Shown in pieces: positions 61,276 to 62,012 of a stretch of 62,012 nt of DNA. Position 1 is the stretch's first letter; each line of letters opens with the position of its first letter. The position numbers and the translations under genes are program-made. This DNA is from Natronomonas sp. CBA1123 (lineage in GTDB: Archaea; Halobacteriota; Halobacteria; Halobacteriales; Haloarculaceae). The notes beneath the pieces were generated by a model, which worked only from the letters and a program-made list of their open reading frames with translations, had not been told where the DNA came from and made no database searches. The DNA is taken from positions 1 through 62,012 of the forward strand of contig NZ_WPCC01000017.1 of the NCBI RefSeq assembly GCF_009741925.1, read 5' to 3'.

Positions 61276-62012
61276 CTATTCGAGCGTCATCTCCGCGACG
61301 CGACGGTACACCTCGGCACACCGCTCGACGACGGCCAGCGAGACGCTCTCGTCGGCGGTGTGGGCCTCTCCGGGTTCCGCAGCCCCACAGACGACGCAGG
61401 TGGTACCCGCCCCGGCGAGCCAGCCGGCGTCGGTGGCGTGGGGTTTGACCACCTGTTGGGGCGACTCCGATTGGGCGGCGTCGGCGGCATCGAGAACCGC
61501 CTCGGCGAAGTCGGCGTCGTCGCAGGCCATCGGCGGGAGGTCCTGCTCGACGGCCCAGGAGACGCCGTCGATTGATTCCACGTCACCGAGGGAAGCGCGC
61601 TCGCCGGGAACGGTTCGCTCGTCGACGGTGACGGAACAGCGCTCGGGGACGACGTTCCACGCGCTGCCGCCGTCGATTTCGGTGACGACGACGCTGCCCT
61701 CCAGACGGTGGCCCAACACCTCGGTTTCGGGTGCGTCGAGGCGTCGAACCACGTCGACGGCGTCGGTGGCGCGGTAGATGGCGTTCTCGCCTGCCTCGGC
61801 TTCGCTGGCGTGGGCGGCGGTTCCCGACGCGGTAATCGTCGACCCGCGACGACCCTTGTGGGCGACGGCCACGTCCGTTACTCCGGTGGCGGAGTAGCCG
61901 GTCGACCCCTCGCCGACGACGGCGTAGTCGGGGGCGAACCCCTCCTCGATGGCCGCCCGACAGCCGACACCGCCCGCCTCCTCCCCGACGAAGGAGGCGA
62001 AGACGAGTTCGC
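61276..62012 (-). CDS. M20-family metallopeptidase/deacetylase (ArgE/DapE-like), 5' end outside window
   Basis: The visible ~245 residues run from the catalytic Glu pair (FVGEEAGGVGCRAAIEEGF) through the dimer domain (VAHKGRRGSTITASGTAAHASEAEAGENAIYRA; VVTEIDGGSAWNVVPERCSVTVDERTVPGE) to the C-terminal metal part (PHATDAGWLAGAGTTCVVCGAAEPGEAHTADESVSL). The first ~100 residues, with the HxD motif, lie beyond the right edge. ArgE, DapE or LysK-like activity is possible; the substrate is not determined by this part. Confidence 0.9.
   Translation of the reverse strand, partial: ELVFASFVGEEAGGVGCRAAIEEGFAPDYAVVGEGSTGYSATGVTDVAVAHKGRRGSTITASGTAAHASEAEAGENAIYRATDAVDVVRRLDAPETEVLGHRLEGSVVVTEIDGGSAWNVVPERCSVTVDERTVPGERASLGDVESIDGVSWAVEQDLPPMACDDADFAEAVLDAADAAQSESPQQVVKPHATDAGWLAGAGTTCVVCGAAEPGEAHTADESVSLAVVERCAEVYRRVAEMTLE

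Overview
The window is a stretch of haloarchaeal chromosome. Reading signs: GC-rich DNA coding for very acidic proteins, leaderless genes with TATA-like boxes about 27-30 nt before the start codon, Bat/HTH_10 and HalOD1 regulators, halocyanin, Tat lipoproteins, a PGF-CTERM surface protein, and archaeal core genes (L15e, Rio2, NucS). The genus cannot be fixed from the sequence alone. No rRNA, complete tRNA, CRISPR array, transposase or replication origin was seen.

Layout. 0-5.5 kb: cobalamin and metal genes: end of cobD, cbiZ (frameshifted), an HTH_10 regulator (frameshifted), a Zn/Cd-type P-type ATPase, a NikR-like repressor and cobalamin adenosyltransferase; cbiP follows at 15.8 kb. 6.1-15.6 kb: acetate block on the minus strand: acs1, a DUF4212 small subunit, an SSS symporter and a Usp protein, then a regulator joining an integrase-like domain to PAS/GAF/Bat/HTH_10, then a second, frameshifted acs. 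17.4-22.6 kb: housekeeping genes (lipoate ligase-like, endonuclease IV, a frameshifted methyltransferase, threonine synthase, an FMN hydroxy-acid oxidase). 22.7-31.2 kb: a cell-surface region with lower GC: a lipoprotein with two iron-transport-like domains divergent from a halocyanin, a beta-helix/membrane/PGF-CTERM operon, and branched-chain amino-acid type ABC transporter genes without an ATPase, arranged around an AT-rich control region. 31.2-43.2 kb: information and repair genes (RNase H-like exonuclease, Rio2, L15e, NucS, VapBC, MutS) with an SLC13 permease. 43.2-50.2 kb: HalOD1 protein, two half-size MgtE proteins, a histidine kinase, a PhoU/TrkA-C protein, a PHP phosphoesterase and CorA. 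50.3-62 kb: TSUP permease, DsbA-like protein, peroxiredoxin, GH15 glucoamylase, SDR, ABC exporter, RDD protein, M32 carboxypeptidase and the end of an M20 peptidase.

The clearest unusual signals are: (1) single-base frameshifts in four genes, three of them explained by one extra base in G/C runs of six or seven, including a double one in acs2 that the intact acs1 paralogue confirms; (2) perfect inverted repeats placed over TATA regions of small operons (vapBC at 39.68 kb, a 55-residue membrane protein at 17.37 kb, nikR at 4.29 kb); (3) the surface locus at 22.7-27.2 kb, the best candidate here for an undescribed system, probably handling copper or iron outside the membrane; (4) the integrase-like/Bat regulator set between two acetyl-CoA synthetase genes.
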